Below are positions 5,438 to 5,725 of a stretch of 5,725 nucleotides of DNA, one piece after another. Position 1 is the first letter of the stretch; each line of letters begins with the position of its first letter. This stretch comes from Candidatus Poribacteria bacterium (GTDB lineage: Bacteria; Poribacteria; WGA-4E; PCPOR2b). Both the position numbers and the translations under genes were made by a program. The stretch spans positions 1 to 5,725 of the forward strand of contig JAPUIP010000685.1 in assembly GCA_027296925.1 (NCBI GenBank), given 5' to 3'. The notes under the pieces were generated by a model. It saw only the letters and a list, made by a program, of their open reading frames with translations, was not told where the DNA came from and did no database searches.

Positions 5438-5725
5438 ATGCAGATCGTTGATGTGACTTCGCTTGTTCTGAAATCGTACGAATACCCCAATGGGGGCTGG
5501 GTCCTGGTGCGCGTCAAGACGGAGGCGGGTATCGAAGGCATTGGTGAATGCTTTGTTCCTGACGCGAGTGGGAAAGGCATTTTCGCCGCCAAAGCTATGA
5601 TTGACAACAGCCTCAAAGGGGTCGTGATCGGGGAAGACGTGCTGGACATCGAGAAGATATGGGAGAAGATGTATTCGGTCTGTTGTCGTCTCTACGATCG
5701 CCGCGGGCTGGCGATTCACGGCCTC
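5438..5725 (+). CDS. Mandelate racemase/muconate lactonizing enzyme family protein, N-terminal part
   Basis: The window holds 96 codons and no stop, so this gene runs off the right edge. The visible part is the N-terminal capping domain of enolase-superfamily enzymes: WVLVRVKTEAGIEGIGECF (21-39), a helix with AKAMIDNSLKGVVIGED (51-67) and LDIEKIWEKMYSV (69-81), then RRGLAIHGL (88-96), where members of the family usually read out a short loop before the catalytic barrel. The closest resemblance is to sugar-acid dehydratases such as galactonate dehydratases, which remove water from aldonic acids using a metal-bound enolate. The catalytic Lys/His and metal ligands lie outside the window, so the reaction cannot be assigned. 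GAGGA at 5425-5429 is eight bases upstream of the ATG. It follows the TrpF-like gene after 94 bases on the same strand. Confidence 0.88.
   Translation, partial: MQIVDVTSLVLKSYEYPNGGWVLVRVKTEAGIEGIGECFVPDASGKGIFAAKAMIDNSLKGVVIGEDVLDIEKIWEKMYSVCCRLYDRRGLAIHGL

Overview
This window looks like chromosomal DNA of a free-living or host-associated bacterium at moderate GC. Genes lie on both strands, have good Shine-Dalgarno sites, and have sigma70-like promoters upstream of some. The gene content fits uncultured, carbohydrate-rich bacteria such as Candidatus Poribacteria or Planctomycetes-like lineages: an aldo/keto reductase, a sugar phosphate isomerase/epimerase, a cupin, an enolase-superfamily dehydratase and a DUF5069 protein. 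This assignment is an inference from content; there is no rRNA or other marker here. I see no mobile element, CRISPR array, tRNA or phage gene.

Layout. (1) Bases 1-1863 hold two minus-strand genes. One is a protein with tandem DUF5069-like repeats, cut off by the left edge (1-572). The other is a 374-residue protein with barrel-sandwich-like N-terminal repeats and a C-terminal KOW/SH3-like segment (739-1863). A short intrinsic terminator (603-626) lies between them. (2) Bases 1864-2077 are a divergent intergenic region with one good promoter on each strand. (3) Bases 2078-3058 encode a plus-strand aldo/keto reductase. It converges on a small minus-strand hypothetical gene (3084-3350), and nested stem-loops lie at the junction. 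(4) From 3452 to the right edge runs a plus-strand cluster: a xylose-isomerase-like TIM-barrel sugar isomerase/epimerase, a one-domain cupin, a TrpF-family phosphoribosylanthranilate isomerase whose start overlaps the cupin stop (ATGA), and the start of a mandelate racemase/muconate lactonizing enzyme family gene. A structured 94-base gap precedes the last gene.

How the genes may work together. The isomerase, cupin and enolase-superfamily dehydratase are the usual parts of a sugar or sugar-acid breakdown cluster, and the aldo/keto reductase nearby could add an oxidoreductase step. The TrpF-family gene is the odd member. No other trp gene is visible, and it is translationally linked to a cupin, so it may be a scattered biosynthetic gene or a paralogue used on another phosphorylated sugar. 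The two minus-strand genes on the left have no clear metabolic link to this cluster. Nothing here amounts to a demonstrated new system. The most distinctive items are the BSH-KOW protein, the tandem DUF5069 protein and the cupin-TrpF pair.
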